A stretch of DNA of 64,000 nt from Chlorella sorokiniana (Eukaryota; Chlorophyta; Trebouxiophyceae; Chlorellales; Chlorellaceae). Both the position numbers and the translations under genes were made by a program. Below are positions 11,094 to 23,089 of this stretch, in pieces (the first letter of the stretch is position 1; every line of letters starts with the position of its first letter). The notes under the pieces were generated by a model. That model did not search any database, was not told the DNA's origin, and saw nothing but the letters and a program-made list of their open reading frames with translations. The stretch covers positions 496,001-560,000 of the forward strand of contig CP084617.1 in the NCBI GenBank assembly GCA_025917655.1, given 5' to 3'.

Positions 11094-13194
11094 TCAGTAT
11101 CCTAGCTTCTCGTTCAGGGACGTGCGCCCGTCGCCCGTCTGCCCCGCCGGCGGCTGCCACTCCTCGGCCGCGCCGCCGCTGCCGTCTTGCTGCTGCGCGC
11201 GCTGCGCACGCTGTGCACGCTGCGCCTCCCAGGCGGCGCGCCTTCTCTTGGTCCTCCTCGCCCTCCTCGTCAGCCAGGGGCCCCCGGCGTGCCCGGGAGA
11301 GCAGCGCCAGGTCAGCCATGACTTTAGCGGCGGCGTCCTGGTTGCCGCCGCCGCCGCCGCCCCCGCCGCCGCTGGTGCCCTTCTCCTTTTCCTTCTGCGC
11401 CGCCAGCGCCGCAGCAATCACCTTTCGCCGTCGGTCGAAGTTGCTCTCCCGGGCTGGGCTGCGGGAGCTTGCGGCATGGCGGCCGGCGCCTGCTGCTGCG
11501 CACCAGAGGCGGCAGGCGGCGCCTCGGGCCGTTTCCTGATCTGCAGCCCACCCGCCTGCTGCTCATCCGCCCGCAGCGTGTGCACGCTGGCTGCCGCCTT
11601 GGCAGCAATGGCGGCGTTGGCGGCCTTGGTTGCTGCCTCTGCGGCCTTCCGCTTCTCAGCCTGCTCTTTCTCCTCCTCCTCCTCCTCCTCCTCCTCAGGC
11701 ACAAACGCCTGCCCCTCCCGCGCCTTCTCCGCCTCTCGCCGCCGTCGCTGCGCCTCCTCCGCCGCCCGCCGCTGCTTCTCCAGCGCCAGCGCCTTCTTGG
11801 CGCGCTCCGCCGCCGCCGCCACCGCCTTGCTGCCCGCCTTGAAGTACCTGCGCAGGCGTGGGCAGAGGCACAGCATGGTGACGCCGATTGCTGGGCAACA
11901 ACACTTCTGGCTTTGGCCATCCCGGGCACGCACAGCGCGCACAGCACACACACACGCAGCTCACAAGCCGCCCCCTCACGGCGCAGGCGGGCTGCCCCTG
12001 CTGGCTCCACCGCCCGCCGCCCGCCGGTGCCTCACCCGTCGGGGTCTGCGATCTTCAGCAGCCGCTCGCATCGCGCCAGCTGGGCCTCCACCTCAGCCAT
12101 CTCTCGCCGCACCGCCTCCACCCTGTCGTCCTCCAGCTGCTCGGCCACGCCGCTCATGAAGGCATCCAGCGTGTCCTCCGACTGCGGCGGCGGCGCCCGC
12201 CAGCGGCGGCGGCGGCGCCGCCGCTCTTGGCCGCCGCCGCCGCCGCCGCCGCCTGCTCGCGCTGCAGCTGCTCCTGCAGGGCCGCCCGCTCCTCCTGCAG
12301 CGCCTCCTTCTTGCCCCAGAGGGAAGCGGCATCCTCAACCTCCTGCCGCGCGCCGCCGCCGCCGCCGGGCTTGCCCTTGCCGCCGCCGCCACGCGCCGCC
12401 TTGGCGGTGCGGTCGTAGAAGGTGTCGTCGTCGCTGCTGCCTGCTGCGGCCGGGTTCCGCCAGGGCAGACTTTCATCAGTCGGGAGAAGCGGCTTAGAAA
12501 GTGCAAGAGCGGGGCTGCATCATTCAGCCGAGGGACTTGGACCGGTGCAAGGCGGCTCAGCCCGGCATGAATACAAAAGCCACTCTGCACAACTGCCTGC
12601 CGTGGTTGGCGCTGGTGCAGTGACTTGCGAGTGAAGCAGGCGCAAGCCTTGCAGGCCTTGCAGGATTCGCAGGGTGACACAGCCACAACACTGCAGCGCG
12701 CTCTACCAGGCGGCCGCCCGCCGCCACCGCCATACTCGTCGTCGCTGTCCCGCCGCCGCTTCTTCTTGGCGCCCGCCTTCTCAGCGGCGGCGCGGGCGCT
12801 GCCCCATGGCGTCCCTGCCGCCAGGGGGAGGCACAGAGCTCAGGAGGGTTCCCAAAGCGGGCCATCGCAGTCAGGCAAGCCAGCGCGGTAGCACAGGCAG
12901 CAACACACTAGGGTAAATTCTGTGCAAGGGAGCAGCCCCACGCGGTACGGCTGTCTGGCCAGGCAGCAACCGCTCCCCCGGAAGAGGGGTTAATGCAAAG
13001 AAGAAAGAACCGCAGCAAGGAGGGGATTTTAACACCCCCCTCCCGCCGGCGCCCCCTCCATGCCCACCGGATGCTGTCCGCCAGCTGCTCCTCCAGCTCC
13101 TCCATCTCGGCCATGGCCTTGTCGATCTCCTGCTCGTTGCGCACCAGCACCCCCGCCTGCCCCGCGCTCAGCTCCTCCATGCTCGACTCCTTGG

Positions 13195-13263
<69 letters not shown>

Positions 13264-15787
13264 TGGGTGGGTGGGTGAGTGTGTGTGTGTGTGGGGGGTT
13301 GGCTGCTTCTCGACGGGAGCGGTGGCGCTTGAGCAGCCAAGAGCGGCACAGAGGCAGCGGGCCGCAGCCCAGGCAACACCTGCCCAAGCCTTCTCCTGGT
13401 GTTCCTGCTGTGTGACCCTGCGCCAAGGCGCCTGTTCATTGCCCCTCCCAGTTCCCCCTATCAAAGAGGGCAGCCGGCCCCCACCCCCACCCATACACTC
13501 ACACGCACGCACCCACCGCCCCACACAACAGCCAGCAGCTGCCTGCCTTGATCTTGTCGATCTCCCGCTGCAGGTGCTGCACGCGCGCCTCCCGCTTGCG
13601 TATCTTGTCCGCCAGCTTCTGCTGCTTCTCGGACAGGCCCCGGGTGGCGGCGTATGCGCGCCAGTCCACATCCTCCACTGAAAGACAAAGAAAGAAAGGG
13701 GGAGGGGCAGCAAAGCATGAGAAGGAAAAGTTGGGAGGCATGCGGAGGCCGGCCGGCGCCGCAGCTCGAGCACGGCCGCCATCTGGCACCGGGGCTTGCA
13801 GTCAGGCTGACAGAGAACACACAAAGGGCAGAGCAACAAAAGAAGAAGGGCAGGGGCCTACGGTCTGCATCGTCGTCGACCGCGTCCTCGCCAAAGCCCC
13901 AGGACACGCCGCCGCGAGCGCCGCCGCCATCTGCGCCTTGGCCACCTCCTCCTCACGCTCCCGCTGCGCCGCCAGCGCCTGCAGAGGGGGGGGGGGTTAA
14001 GGGGGTCCAGGCGCGACAGAGGCGCTCCTTTTTTGGAGTGGGAGGCAGCCAGCCAGCGCCATAAAAGGGCACGGTGGCGGAAGCCGCCAAGCTACAGGCC
14101 GCCGCCTCCCGTCAGGCCAGCAGCCAGCCGGATGCCTCCACTGGTGCTGAGAAGCGGCCGTGGGCCCGGACCCCAGCAACAAGGCAGCGGGTGCGACCTG
14201 GCAGCCAGGCCACGGCTGCTGCGGTCCTGCGACACCCACCCGCAGCGCTGCCTGCTTCATGCGGTCATCCCGACTGGGCCCCTCCTCTGGCATCAGCTCC
14301 GTGGGACCCGTGAGCACGTACGTGCGGCTGCTCTCCCCAAAGCGCAGCTGGTCGCCCACCCTGCGCATGCGTGGGTGAGGTTAGATTAACTCTCGTCACT
14401 GAGGAATGGGACGGTTGTGGGGGACGGCAGGCAGCAAGCTCAAGGCAACAAGGGCGAGCCAGCGGTTGCCCCGCCACTTTGCCACTACTTGAATTGCAGG
14501 CAGAGCTTCCGTCAGGAAGCAGTATAATGAGAAAGAAGCGACTCTGCGGGGCGCACCTGAGCTGGACGTGCTGCCCGGCAGGGACGCGCTTCTTGTTGAG
14601 GTAGGTGCCGTGGGTGGAAGCGGGGTCAAACACAAAGGCGGCGCCGTCCCGCCCTCGGAACTGGATGACGGCATGCAGCCTGAGGAAGGGGGGTGGGGGA
14701 GGGGCCGGGGGCACCGGGTGAGGCTAGGACCACCTGTGAGTGTGTACGCAGCCAGCAGCACTTGTGGCAAGTGTTCAGCGGCAGAAGGTATGACCAGGGT
14801 GTGGCAGCTGGGGACGATGACCTGTGCATTGGCAGTCTAAGCACCTGCCAGCCGTGCAGCGACCACTGCCGCAAGGCGGGCCGCTGCTGCAGCTGCTGCA
14901 CCCTCCCGCCATCTTCTGCTGCACCCTCAGCGCAGCACGCTCCCGCCCCTGCTGCACCTTCACCCCATGCTGCTGCCGCCGCTGCGGCACCCTCGGCGCA
15001 GCATGCTGGCGCCGCCGCCGCCGCCTCACCTGCTGCTGGATGGGTGGTCCAGCACCACGTCGTTGGTGGGCACCCGACCCAGGGTGAAATGGTCCCGCCC
15101 GGATAGCTCCACGGTGCCCAGCTGGGTGCCGCCCTTCATCACCTCCAGGGCATACGGGATGCTGCACGGGAGCCGGGCGCGGGTGGCAGGGGACAAACAT
15201 GTGCGGTTCAGGCGATGTGCATGCAGCAGCGCTGCGATACACGCAGGGGCGGCATACGACGATTGGCCGCGGCGGCTGAGGTCACCCCTGGGGAACTCCC
15301 GCCCAGTCTGGCGGCTCGTAAGCGCCTGGAGCCCTGGGCGGCGCCGCCGCTGCAGCCCCCTCGTCGCCGCCCGCCTCCGCCTGCTTGGCGGCGGCCTCCG
15401 CCTCCCGTTCTTGCTGCGCCTGCTTGGCGGCTATGGCGGCAGAGGCCGCCTCCATCACCATGCGCTCGCGCTGCGCAGGCGTGGCATGCTGCGCTGCCCT
15501 TGCTGCCGCAACCGCTGCAGCTTTCGCGGCCTCCGCGCCCGCTGGCGCGGCGGCGGCGCTGCAAACTTTGGAGGGGGCTGCGCGGCGGGCTTGCTAGCGC
15601 TGCTGTGATCGTTTCCGTCTTCGATCCCACCATTATGGGCTACACCTGCTGCTGCCTGAGCTTCCTGGTCTGCTCCCGGTGGCGGGGATTGGGCTTGGAA
15701 GCGCGGGGGAGGAGCGGCAGGCCTTGGACGCGGCGCAGGAGCCTTGAATTGTTCTCCAGGCTCGGCAGCAGCCTCGTTACCCTCCAT
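11094..15787 (-). CDS. Kanadaptin (SLC4A1AP)-like FHA-domain protein
   Basis: The gene runs from ATG 15787 to a stop at 11094. The N-terminus is Ala/Pro-rich, then YEPPDWAGVP and an FHA phosphopeptide-binding domain spread over three exons: YALEVMKGGTQLGTVELSG, HPSSSRLHAVIQFRGRD, then STHGTYLNKKRVPAG and VGDQLRFGESSRTYVLTGP. After that come GGVSWGFGEDAVDDDAD, a coiled coil (LSEKQQKLADKIRKRE; ELEEQLADSIR), SSDDDTFYDRTAK, SEDTLDAFMSGVAEQLEDD, an acidic Lys/Ala-rich region and the family's signature C-terminus PPAGQTGDGRTSLNEKLGY. Metazoan kanadaptin shares this order and ending; a nuclear, RNA-processing-associated role is suggested for the family. At least five single-base losses interrupt the frame (near 15550, 13912, 12197, 11449 and 11240). 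The intron with donor at 13546 is GC-AG. A TG microsatellite sits in another part of that intron. Confidence 0.9.
13197..13262. repeat. (TG)n microsatellite, about 33 units
   Basis: An uninterrupted TG run of about 66 bases is followed by GGTGGGTGGG and a second shorter TG run to about 13291. It lies inside an intron of the kanadaptin-like gene, directly upstream (in gene sense) of the acceptor before AKESSMEELS. Alternating purine-pyrimidine DNA of this length can adopt Z-form. It is a likely length polymorphism. Confidence 0.95.
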
Positions 15788-16303
15788 CGGGTGGCGATCG
15801 TCACCTGTGCTCAGCGTTTTGCACAGTGACACGTTATGGTCGACTAAACAATGTGTTTAATATATGTTATGAATGCGGCAGGCTTGACTGTCTCAAAATG
15901 GACCATCGGCGGCGGTACGCACGGCACCGCCGCTTCACCAACTGCATGCTTGACAAGAGAAGAAACCCCAGTCGAAGCCCTGCTCATCTGGTGCGCCCCT
16001 GTAACTGTTTTTATCATTTATGTAGTAATCCTCTGCTGCACCTATCCTGCAGCCCGCTGTAAACGTGGCCTGCAGTAGCGCCCTCCTCAAGCTGGGCTGG
16101 ATCCGAATCTTTCAATTTCTCACATGCCTGTCCCTACTCTTTGCACATAAAACAATTGCAGCATGTGCACAACCTGTGTCGCCACCCGCAAGGCGAGCCG
16201 CCTACGCGCATGCTATGCATGCTGTGGGGCGGCTGCCGTATTGTTTGGCTGGCAGGCGGGTCTGGACCAGGCCAGCACTTGCTCTACAGGCCAGCACACT
16301 GCA
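15788..16303. other. Intergenic, AT-richer
   Basis: This lies between the kanadaptin-like start (15787) and the stop of the aldo/keto reductase (16304), both on the minus strand. It must hold the kanadaptin promoter and the reductase 3' untranslated region. The stretch 15840-15900 is unusually AT-rich for this window. I see no gene here. Confidence 0.4.
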
Positions 16304-18894
16304 TCACTCGTGCGTGCGCACGATGCCCTCGATGCGGGCCAGCACCTCGGGCGTCAGCTTGGGGATCACCTTCACCGCCGCCATGTTGTCTTCCACCTGC
16401 ACCAGCGGAGGGCGCACCCAGCGTTTGCAGCTGCCTGGCAGCTGCTTGGGAGACGCACGACCACACAGTCGGCCGGTGGATCGCTTGTGAGCAGTGGCGT
16501 TGGCAGGCGGGCGGCGGAAGGGCAAAGCACAGAGGCTGGCACGGCAGCGGCGGCCGGCGAGCACGGCCCTGGGAATCGCCCGCCCACCATCCCACCTGTG
16601 ACACGCGCGTCGCGCCCCGTGATCACGCTGGACACGTTTGGATTCTTTGCGCACCACGCAAGCGCCAGCTGCAGGGGAGGGAAGCCCTCCGGCAGCAAGC
16701 TTCAGCTTCTGCGCAGCCCCGCCGCTGCAGCAAGACCCACGGCTGGCCGCCCACTCCACGCTCCGCGTATACCGCTGGCCACGCAGCCGCATCTTGCGTG
16801 CCCGGCAGTGCGCCCATGCACAGGGCTATGCTGCGCATGCGATGCCCCTGCCCCTGCCGCACGCCACGTCAGCGGCCCCACCTGCGCCAGCGAGCACCCC
16901 AGCTCTTCCGCCACGGGCCGCAGCGCATCCACCTCGTCCAGCTGCGCTTTCTTCTCCACCAGCTTCTTGTCGGCCAGGTGCTTGTACCGCTCCAGCGTCA
17001 TGCGGCTGCCCTCCGGTACCGCCCCGCCGCTGTACTTGCCTGCTCAGGCGGGCCGGCGGGGGGCGGGCTTTGCTAGGTCAGGCGGAGGTCATAACCAAGC
17101 CGGGGGAATTGCCGGTACAAGAGCGGCAGCAAGCTGTGATGGGTGCCGTTCTAAGGGCTGCCAGAACAGGGCATAGAAGGCGGTGAGTGTGCACAGTGTG
17201 GAGTGACATGGCAGGTGGGTGGGTGGGGTGGGGTGGGGGCAAAGTGTGGTGACGGTGGAGGGGATGAACTAAAAATGGGGGAGTGAAGCGGCAGCGCTGC
17301 CATATGCACGCATGACGCCAGGGCGGCGCACCGGTGAGGATGCCCGAGGCCAGGGGGCTCCAGGTGGTGAGGCCCAGCCCCCGCGCCTCGTACAGCGGAG
17401 CATACTCCTCTTCAACCCGCTTGCGGTGGAACAGGTTGTACTCGGGCTGCTCCATGGCTGCGTGAGCAGTGAGGGGGAGAGAATTTGGAAGCAACCTGGC
17501 GCCGCATGCGGCGGGGCCATGAGGGCGGGCGCTGAGCGGGCGTGACGGCATGCAGCGGGGTGCAGGGTACACTGCCGCTGCAGGAAACTGTGTATGGGGG
17601 TGGGTCGGGGGGGCACACGCACGCACAAGCGCACTCACCAGGCCCCACCAGACCCAGTCGGTCGGCCACCCGCCACGCCTCCTCGATCTGTTCCTGAGAC
17701 CACTCTGGGTTGGGAGGGGGTCAGGGGAAGAGGTCGGGAGGGTTGAGGCCAGAGGGCGGCAGGCCGTTCTGCGCACATTCACCACCACAACCTGCAATGA
17801 CACTCCTCCGCGCCCACGCCCAACACCCACAGACCCAACATCCCCCCCCACCCACCCCCCACACACACACACACCGTATGCACACATGCACCCACCTGAG
17901 GTGCCCCAGTAGAAGGCGAGCCCCTGGTCCAGCACCCAGTTCATGGCCCGCACCGTCTCCTCGATGGGGGTGTCGGGGTCCGGGCGGTGGCAGTACAGCA
18001 GATCTGGGGCCAGGGGTGGAAAGGAAGAGACTTGGTAGAGCGCAGCAGGGGGTCGGGGCGAACCCAGAGGCGTGCAGAGTGGGTGCCTGGGGGAACAGGA
18101 GGATGCATGGGAGATTGAACTTGCACCAGTGCCGAGCCGCCGTGGCAGTGACGCACCCACATAATCCAGCTGCAGGCGCTTCAAAGAGGCTGCATGGCGC
18201 CAGGGGTGTTCAGATGAGAGGTTAGAGCTCTGCAAACGAGGCTCGTCCTAAAGCAGAGATCGCAGCTGGCGGAGGCTGGCCGCTGTGCAGGCGGCGGCGG
18301 AAACTGCATGGGAGGTGACCGTTGCGATGCTGCCCTTCCTCGCCCGACAGCCACCCGCACCTTTAGTGCCCTCGATGATGTGCTTGCGGGACAGCCCCGC
18401 GCCGTGGGCGCGCTGCTGCCGCTCCCAAAGTAGAGCTTTGTCGAGACGACAATCTCAGAGCGCTCCACCCCCAGCTCCTTCAGCGCCTGGCCGGTGATCT
18501 CCTCTGCCTGGCCGTTGGCATACACCTCGGCGCACTGCAGGGGAAACATAGTATGTCATCGGGAAGGCTGTCTGTTCTCCATGCCGGCCTTGGCGAGGGG
18601 GCGGATCCATCGCGTTGCGGCGGCGCTTGCGACCAGCCAGCTGGCCTCACGTCGATGAAGTTGACCCCGTGCTCCAGGCACTTCTTGATCAGCTCTTTGG
18701 TCTCCGGAACGCCTATCTGGTAGCCCAAGCTGACCCAGGTGCCGTAAGACAGCACGGACACCTGCGGCAGGGCCAGCACGCCTGCCTTGTCTGACGGGTG
18801 CCAGTCAGCGGGCGCAGGCGGGGCAGCGGGCGGGGGCGAAGCGTGCAGGCAGCGCCACCTTCAATCCGGTGCGACCGAGGCGCCTGTACTCCAT
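16304..18894 (-). CDS. KAB1: Aldo/keto reductase, voltage-gated K+ channel beta-subunit (KAB1) type
   Basis: This is a single-domain (beta/alpha)8 NADPH-dependent oxidoreductase of the K+ channel beta class, about 330 residues. Exons read in order: [12 protein letters not shown] (18894-18859), [37 protein letters not shown] with the catalytic Tyr, [11 protein letters not shown] with the catalytic Lys, [42 protein letters not shown] with the active-site His, [53 protein letters not shown] and a C-terminus ending [14 protein letters not shown]. Similarity to plant KAB1 is close throughout. One base is missing near 18405, between the YFGS and GLSRKH segments. Whether it partners with a K+ channel is not shown; the four-domain channel in this window is of a different class. 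Confidence 0.93.
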
Positions 18895-19412
18895 ATCTTG
18901 AAAGCTGCAGGATGCGACACGAGGCCAGGGAGTGGTGGACAGGGGATTCTTAGGTGATGACTCCGCCAATGAGCGTGAGCCACCCTTCGTAGAAAGCGCG
19001 ATTGCTCAAAATACGTGATCGACACAATAATTCGCTGCGATCGTTATGTCCTGGCGTTCCGTTGGGCCATGGGACGATGCGTACTGCAGGCGGTATCGCC
19101 CCTTTCAGGGAGTCGAGCGAATTTCGGGCGAACTGCACGCGCGAAACGGCCGCGGCGACTCGTGGAATCGATTTCAATAGGAGCACCTGCAAACGGTCCG
19201 AGTTTATTTCATTCGTTGTTTCCCAGCAGACGGGCACCAGGAACGGCAGGGCAGCAGTGGCACAACAAGCGGTCAATCGCCCTGCGGGGCACTCAAGGCT
19301 CGCGACTAGCCCATCAAGGCCGCAACTTGTCTTCCCTCGCTCGGCCAGCAGTATTGGCGGCTTGAAAGGCCTGAAGCAGTGCTAGGAGGCTTGTCGACAG
19401 CGGAAAGCCCCA
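18895..19412. promoter_or_regulatory. Divergent promoter region, KAB1-like / SWC4-like
   Basis: 518 bases lie between two start codons that point away from each other. The middle (about 18960-19230) is lower in GC than any adjacent exon. No strong core-promoter motif is visible and no ORF here looks coding. The promoter role is inferred from position. Confidence 0.4.
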
Positions 19413-22400
19413 ATGGGGGACGTCAAGGACATCCTGGGCGTGCCCCGCGAGGGCCCGCCGCCAGCAGCCAAGTCGAAGAAGGCGGATGCGCCCAAGCTGG
19501 TCAAGCCCAAGGGCATGAGCAGGCAAGCGGCGGTCCGCACAAAGGAAGATAATGGAGAGGCAGTTAGCAGTCCATCCCATCCGACATTCGTGTCTACAAA
19601 GCGCACGGTGCCTGTGCACCCCGCCCCATGTCTACTTGCAGGGAGGCGTTTGCCTTGCTCAGTGGCAGCCACCCGCTCATGCCCTCCCAGCTGATGGGGG
19701 ACATCCGCAAGAAGGAGGGCGTTGCAGGGCTGAAGGAGAAGGCGCGGCGGGATCCCCGCGGCGTCGTCACATTTGAGGTGAGGCCGGGCAGGCCTCGGTG
19801 TGCCTGCGACGGCAGACGCTGCCGCTCGAGGGGCTCTCCCACTCATCAATGTGCCATTGGGCTCCCCCTGCACCATGCTAAGTTTGCCGCAGTTTTTGTT
19901 GGCCGCGTTACACCCCGCTGCTTGCTGATGGTTGCACGTGTGGTGGCCTGCACGATTTATCTGCCCCGCCTTCTTCCATCCTCCTGCAGTGGCGTAAATT
20001 CACGAACCCCGCGCGCAGCGACGGTCTGGAGCTGGAGCACTGGGTCAAGTGCTTCCGCGACGCACAAGGGCGGGTGACGCCCGCGGAGTCGGGGACTACT
20101 CGTTCGCCAAGCACAACAAGCGGGTGAGGAGCTCCCGTGGCATGGCTTGCGTGTGCGCGTCACAGCGCAGCCCGTTGCATCTGCGCTTGTCTGGCGTGTG
20201 TTCGTGAAGGAGGGGGAGAGGGGATGCGTCGAGCGGGCATGCCGGAATCTGGGCTGCCACCATGCGCACGTGCGCAAGCCCGGGTGCGGTGCCCTGCCCG
20301 GCTGGCCCCAACCACCCCGCCTCTTGCATCCCGCGGTACAGCCCCCATCCCGCGGTACAACGACGAGGAGTACCGCAGCCTGATCAAGAAGGAGGCGGGG
20401 TGGTCCCGCGAGGAGACCGACTACCTGCTGGAGCTGTGCGAGCGCTTTGAGCTGCGCTTCGTGGCGATCGCCGACCGATACGAGGTGCGGTGCGGGGAGG
20501 TAGGGGCTGGTCGTTTGGAAGAGGGGCATCTTGTGGCCCTCGCCGACTACTTTGAGAGCTGGCACGCACGGGGTGTCCAGTGTGCGTGTGTGTGTGCTCT
20601 GGGGGTTGCTGCTCCTTTCTCCTGGAGCTAAGGGGATTGACAGCGGCAGTGCGCTGGGTTCAGCGCATGTGGGCTCCCCCTGCCCCGCCCCGTCCCCCTC
20701 CCGACAAAAAGCTGCCATCACACCTCTTCTCTGCCCTTCTGCCCGTCTGCGCAGTTCCCGGGAGCCCCGAGCGCAGCATAGAGGACCTGAAGGCGCGCTA
20801 CTACGGGGTGGCCCGCCAGCTGCTGGTAGGGCGCGAGGGCGGCCCGGAGAGCGTGGCCAACAGCGTGCTGGTGAGGCTGCGGGGCAGGCGGTACAGAGGC
20901 GGGGCGGGTGCCGGAGGGGCAGGCGGTACAGAGCCGAAGCAGGTGCCCCCTTGGCTCCTGCCAAACCTCACACTCGTGGGCGCGCGTGCCAGGGCTGGGT
21001 GTGTCGCTGTGCCAAAGGGCGGCGCTGCTGCTGCAGGGACCTCCTCACGGCCGCCTCCTGCTGAGCCTGTTGCGCCCCCTCTCTCCTTCCCCCAGGTGCG
21101 GCACCCGTTCAACGCGCAGCACGAGGCCAAGCGCAAGCGCGGGCTGGAGCTGCTGATGCGGCGCAGCCGGGACCAGGATGCCGCCGAGGACGAGGTGCTC
21201 CAGCGGGCGGCGGCCATCGAGGCGAAGCGCAAGGCGGAAGCAGCGGCCAAGCGCGGCTCGGCGGGGCCCGCCGCCGGCGCCGCCGCGGGATCACAGGGCG
21301 CCGCCCCGCCCTCCGTGCGCGAGGTGCGCTGCAGGCTGGCTGTGGCGGCGGCTGCATGGGGCGTGCCGGGGGCGCGCTGTGGGGCGCGTCGCCTGCCAGC
21401 GCAGCCGCAACCTTGGTGTTGAGCGGGCGGCTGCTTTTGCAGCTGTTCCTGGACAGCGCGCAAGCCGTGCTCCCTGGCCGGCAGCCCCTGTTTCGCTCGC
21501 TGCTCCTGTCCGGCATCCGCCCCTCTTCTCGCCAGCCCCCATCCCGCCCCACGCCCCAACCCCTCCTAGCTCCCTCCCACAGCACTCATCTTCTGCTCCT
21601 CACCACGCCCTCCCTCCAGGTGGTAGAGTTCTCAAACGAGCTGGCGCCGGGGGTGCCGCCGCTGTTTGACGAGCAGGCGCAGCCGCGGGCGCCGGAGAAG
21701 GGGGTGGTGGCACGGGCGCCCTGCGCGGGAGCTGGTGGATGCAGTGGCTGCCAAGCAGCAGGGCAAGTGAGTGGCTGGCGGAAGGGAGCCGGGTGCCAGG
21801 CAGGCCTGGCGGGGATGTGCTTGCAAGGGCGCGGCTGGCACATGCACGCGGCCACGCCATACCGAGCGACTGCCGCCTCGTGTCGCCCCCACCCCCCACC
21901 CCGCGCACCCACCTCTTCATGCTGCCGCCGCGCGCCCACCCCTGGCCCGCATTTCAACTTTCGGAGCATGGCCGCCAAGGTCCTGCTCTTTGTTGGTTCC
22001 CCGCGGCTGCAGGGCGGCCAAGGCCCTGGAGGGCGCGCTGCAGGAGATCAAGCAGGAGGCGTTCCCTCGCTGCCCCACCCGCGCCGTCTGCGGCGCCTAC
22101 ATCTCGCTGCAGCGCGAGGTCATCGAGCTGCTGAAGCTGAAACGCTCCGTGCAGGCCAAGCAAGTGAGTGATTGGGCATGGCGGGGCGGGTGGGCGGCGG
22201 AGCCAGAAGCTGGGCAAGAGCGGGGGGCTTGTGGGGGTGGGCAGCAGCGAGCGAGCTGCGGCACTGCTGGACCTCTGCTCACGGCGCCTGTCCCGGCGCA
22301 CGCCCCAGCTTCTCAGCGTGTACAGCTCTTGATGTACAGACTGGCTGGCTAATTGCGATCCGCAATGCCCCCTGCCCCCTCCCCTGTGTCCCTGCAGCAC

Positions 22401-22487
22401 ACGCTGGCGGGCATGAAGCGGGTGAAGCGCGAGGACGACGCCGACGACGTGACACACAGCGACAAGCGGCAGCGCACCAGCAAGTGA
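19413..22487 (+). CDS. SWC4: SWC4/DMAP1-like chromatin-complex subunit
   Basis: This is a subunit of the SWR1 chromatin remodeller and NuA4 acetyltransferase complexes (nuclear). The start at 19413 gives MGDVKDILGVPREGPPPA, matching the DMAP1 N-terminus. Further exons: EAFALLSGSHPLMPSQLMGD, WRKFTNPARSDGLELEHWVK, YNDEEYRSLIKKEAGWSRE with LLELCERFELRFVAIADRYE (the SANT-like domain), IEDLKARYYGVARQLL, RHPFNAQHEAKRKRGLELLM (the conserved linker after SANT), VVEFSNELAPGVPPLFDEQ, CGAYISLQREVIELLKLKRS and a basic end VKREDDADDVTHSDKRQRTS. The stop is at 22485-22487. The first intron is GC-AG (AG|GCAAGC at 19523), supported by the GMSR-EAFALL junction. Single bases are missing in the G run 20091-20094 and, probably twice, between about 21695 and 21732. 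Confidence 0.92.
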
Positions 22488-23089
22488 TGCCGAGCGGCGC
22501 TGCACCCTCGCCCCGCCCCATGCCGCCTCCAAGCACCTCCCGCTTGCCCCTGCCAGCCAGCGTGCTCTGCCATTGGTTTGCTGGTTTTGTTGCACAAAGA
22601 AAGCAGTGGTGCTGTTAGAGGGGACTGGTTGTAAGAGTGCTGATCGACGATAGGCGAAAGGAATACTGAGGGGCCACACTGCAGCGGGCCGCACGGAAAA
22701 TCGTGATGAGGGAGTGTGGAAAGATGTGCGCTGGCAGAGACCGGCGGCAACGTCACAAGCAGGCAGAGTGTGCAAGGAACAAGGGCAACGCAAGCAAATG
22801 CAGCACAATACAGTAGGGAAGCTGGCCGGGAGCCGCCGTAGAAGGAAGGGGAACGGAAGGAAAATGTGGGCCGGCCAGCAAAAACGGGGATGCATGAGCG
22901 ACTAGGATGGTATCGCGGGCTCTGCAAAGCTATGCTGCAAGCGTGGCACGCGGTTGCACCGCAGTCAAACCGAAGATTGAGAAGCATTGTGCACCAGGCT
23001 GCGGTACGACTCCAGCCAGAGCGACGGCGGGCGGGCAGGAGCGCTGGCCGCTGCGTGGTGCTGCCATCGCGGGAGGCAAAGCAGCCCTG
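22488..23089. other. 3' regions of convergent genes
   Basis: This lies between the stops of the SWC4-like gene (22487) and plastid glycerol-3-phosphate dehydrogenase (23090). The only element I can point to is a TGTAA at 22630. No coding signal is seen. Confidence 0.4.
22630..22634 (+). terminator. Candidate polyadenylation signal TGTAA for SWC4-like gene
   Basis: TGTAA lies 143 bases downstream of the SWC4-like stop codon, on the coding strand. Motif and spacing fit a green-algal poly(A) signal. Confidence 0.45.

Noticed and set aside
13202-13280. Open frames encoding poly(VC) or poly(HT)
   Set aside because: These are translations of the TG microsatellite in an intron, not genes.
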